13,086 nt of DNA from DATLCI01 sp035526435. Its GTDB lineage: Bacteria; Acidobacteriota; Terriglobia; Terriglobales; Acidobacteriaceae. This document shows, piece by piece, positions 11,808 through 13,086 of the stretch. Position numbers and translations under genes: made by a program. The DNA lies in contig DATLCI010000142.1 in NCBI GenBank assembly GCA_035526435.1, positions 1-13,086 of the forward strand, read 5' to 3'. Under the pieces are notes generated by a model. That model worked only from the letters and a program-made list of their open reading frames with translations. It made no database searches and was not told the origin of the DNA. How positions within the stretch are numbered: the stretch's first letter is position 1; every line of letters begins with the position of its first letter.

Positions 11808-12521
11808 CTACTGCGGGGTGGGCTGATTCTTCGCCAAGGCGGGCTGGTCTGGTTTCGCCGGGCCGGGGCTGTCATTCACTCCAAGTAAAAAGCCCTGACT
11901 GAATCCGTCGCAAAAACCATCACGGTCAACCTTTGCCTGAGGCTGCGCCTTGCATATGCTCGCGGCCTCGGTAGCCAATGCGGCAGGTTGCACGCTTTCC
12001 ACTAGGGCGGAGAGTCCTGACTTGTAACCTTCAGCGATCCCCTGTTCGAATCCGGCGCGCACTTTGGCGTCTAACGGGGATGCGCCCTCCGCCTGAGGCA
12101 GCCTGGCAATGGTGGCCATCCAACCAAAAGGCGGAAGGTCCAAAGACCAATCCGGAAGGCGGAAGCTGCGTTCTGCGAAGCTGTCCCGATAACCTGCCAC
12201 GAAGCCATAGATGAAGCCTTGGCGGAAGATCGTCTTGTCGCCGTAGATAGTCTTGTAATCCTTGGGCTTGGGAACGTCTTTGTCGCGCAGCTCTCGGCGC
12301 AAGTGGCCCACATGGATCTCTATGTCGGCCGTCCAATAGCCTTCTTCGTAGCCATGCCGATGTCCGTGCGCGAAAGCCGAGACCGAATACAGTTGGCGGG
12401 CGCCATCATCGCGAGTATGGAAATCACCGGGAAGTTTCGAGCCATTATGATCCTGCGCCCCAGCCGTGCATACGGCGAGCAGGCAAACCATCAAGATAGG
12501 ATAAGTTACTTTGGGGCCCAT
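11808..12521 (-). CDS. Exported protein with four glycine-zipper-like repeats, function unknown
   Basis: 237 residues from ATG 12521, chosen because it starts a clean Sec signal peptide (MGPKVTYPILMVCLLAVCTAGAQ, cleavage after about residue 23). Further upstream in-frame starts would add 57 residues that overlap queC. The mature protein holds four short segments with Gly every fourth residue, usually followed by an aromatic: GHRHGYEEGY (53-62), GFIYGFVAGY (102-111), GFEQGIAEGYKSG (157-169) and GFCDGFSQGFLLG (202-214). Their starts are 45-55 residues apart, suggesting four diverged copies of one ~50-residue helical module. Cys190 and Cys204 could form a disulphide. The C-terminal ~20 residues are Pro/Ala-rich and probably disordered. 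Expected in the periplasm or outside the cell. It lies 55 bases downstream of queC and 79 bases upstream of the regulator on the same strand. I do not recognise a family. Confidence 0.72.
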   Translation of the reverse strand: MGPKVTYPILMVCLLAVCTAGAQDHNGSKLPGDFHTRDDGARQLYSVSAFAHGHRHGYEEGYWTADIEIHVGHLRRELRDKDVPKPKDYKTIYGDKTIFRQGFIYGFVAGYRDSFAERSFRLPDWSLDLPPFGWMATIARLPQAEGASPLDAKVRAGFEQGIAEGYKSGLSALVESVQPAALATEAASICKAQPQAKVDRDGFCDGFSQGFLLGVNDSPGPAKPDQPALAKNQPTPQ

Positions 12522-12576
12522 GCAACCAGTTGACTTCAGCTTCTGAGATGGCGAGGGCCGCTGGTGAGATGTAAGC

Positions 12577-13086
12577 CTAGCCGGCACCCTGATAGACAGC
12601 GGGATCAGGAATATTGTTCTGCGCGAAGCCTTTGAGCCGCAAAAGACAAGCGTCGCAGCGCCCGCAGGCTTCACCGGCCGCGGATGGGTCATAACAACTC
12701 AGAGTCATGGAGTAGTCGAGCCCGAGACTTAACCCGGTCCGGATGATCTCAGCTTTTGACATCTGCAGCAGTGGAGTATGTATCTTGATGCGCTGCTTGC
12801 CTTCAACCGCGGCTTTGGTGGCAAGGTTCGCCATCCGTTCGTAGGCCTCGATGTATTCCCTCCGACAATCCGGATAGCCGCTGTAGTCGATCGCATTCAC
12901 GCCGATAAAGATGTCGGAAGCCTCCAGAACCTCAGCCCAAGCCAGCGCGAACGATAGAAAGATCGTGTTACGCGCCGGAACGTAGGTTACGGGGATGGCC
13001 TGCTGCATCTCGGCAGACGACCGGTCCTTAGGTACGTCAATGTCCGCAGTCAATGCGGAGCCACCGAACATGCGTAAATCGATATC
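12577..13086 (-). CDS. queC: 7-cyano-7-deazaguanine synthase (5' end missing)
   Basis: QueC converts 7-carboxy-7-deazaguanine to preQ0 with ATP and ammonia, in the queuosine tRNA modification pathway. The frame is open to the window edge (DIDLRM precedes the internal Met at 13071), so the N-terminal ATP PP-loop (SGGxDS) is outside. Visible family motifs are TYVPARNTIFLSFALAWAE, GVNAIDYSGYPDCR, HTPLLQMSKAEIIRTGLSLG and the zinc-binding cysteines in SCYDPSAAGEACGRCDACLLRLKGF (four Cys: C-x9-C-x2-C-x2-C). About 170 of the usual 220-230 residues are present. Neighbouring queuosine genes (queD, queE, queF) are not visible within the window, so they may lie beyond the edge or elsewhere. Confidence 0.95.
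   Translation of the reverse strand, partial: DIDLRMFGGSALTADIDVPKDRSSAEMQQAIPVTYVPARNTIFLSFALAWAEVLEASDIFIGVNAIDYSGYPDCRREYIEAYERMANLATKAAVEGKQRIKIHTPLLQMSKAEIIRTGLSLGLDYSMTLSCYDPSAAGEACGRCDACLLRLKGFAQNNIPDPAVYQGAG

Noticed and set aside
12522..12692. 57-residue N-terminal extension of the exported protein
   Set aside because: It overlaps the queC coding region and would bury the signal peptide; ATG 12521 is preferred.

Overview
The window reads as chromosomal core DNA from a diderm bacterium, most likely an Acidobacteriota member (Terriglobia/Koribacter-like). That placement is inferred from overall gene style and family resemblance; no marker gene is present to prove it. Outer-membrane biogenesis genes (lpxD, an LpxL/HtrB-type acyltransferase, lnt) show an LPS-type, lipoprotein-bearing envelope. 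GC content is moderate to high, genes are tightly packed, and there is no sign of phage, IS elements, integrons, CRISPR arrays or rRNA/tRNA genes.

Layout. 1-567 (+): C-terminal part of an M24 metallopeptidase (Xaa-Pro aminopeptidase type). 564-971 (-): CoA-binding (YccU-type) protein, sharing its stop codon region with the peptidase. 1088-1656 (+): small lipoprotein gene split by a frameshift. 1664-2269 (-): conserved-looking helical protein of unknown function. 2324-3458 (-): prfB, read through an in-frame TGA by the classical +1 programmed frameshift. 3455-5128 (-): lnt, overlapping prfB by ATGA and probably transcribed leaderless. 5243-7651 (+): APC-type transporter with a C-terminal soluble USP-like domain. 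7648-8274, 8280-9296 and 9320-10219 (-): an envelope operon, in transcription order LpxL/HtrB-like acyltransferase, lpxD, and a BioD/MobB-like P-loop protein. 10323-10868 (+): lipoprotein c-type cytochrome. 11051-11728 (-): NarL/LuxR-type regulator whose receiver has lost its phosphoacceptor Asp, followed by an intrinsic terminator at 10896-10940. 11808-12521 (-): exported protein with four GxxxGxxxG modules. 12577-13086 (-): queC (preQ0 synthase), cut by the window edge.

How the genes fit together. Two envelope modules are visible: lipoprotein maturation (lnt, with two lipoprotein-type genes elsewhere in the window as plausible clients) and lipid A assembly (lpxD plus a late acyltransferase). 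The rest is ordinary metabolism, transport and translation. The most interesting items are the degenerate receiver with a possible 20-bp dyad operator upstream, the glycine-zipper-repeat secreted protein beside it, the orphan P-loop protein in the lipid A operon, the His-rich insertion in Lnt, and the recoded prfB. I see no clearly new multi-gene defence or mobile system.
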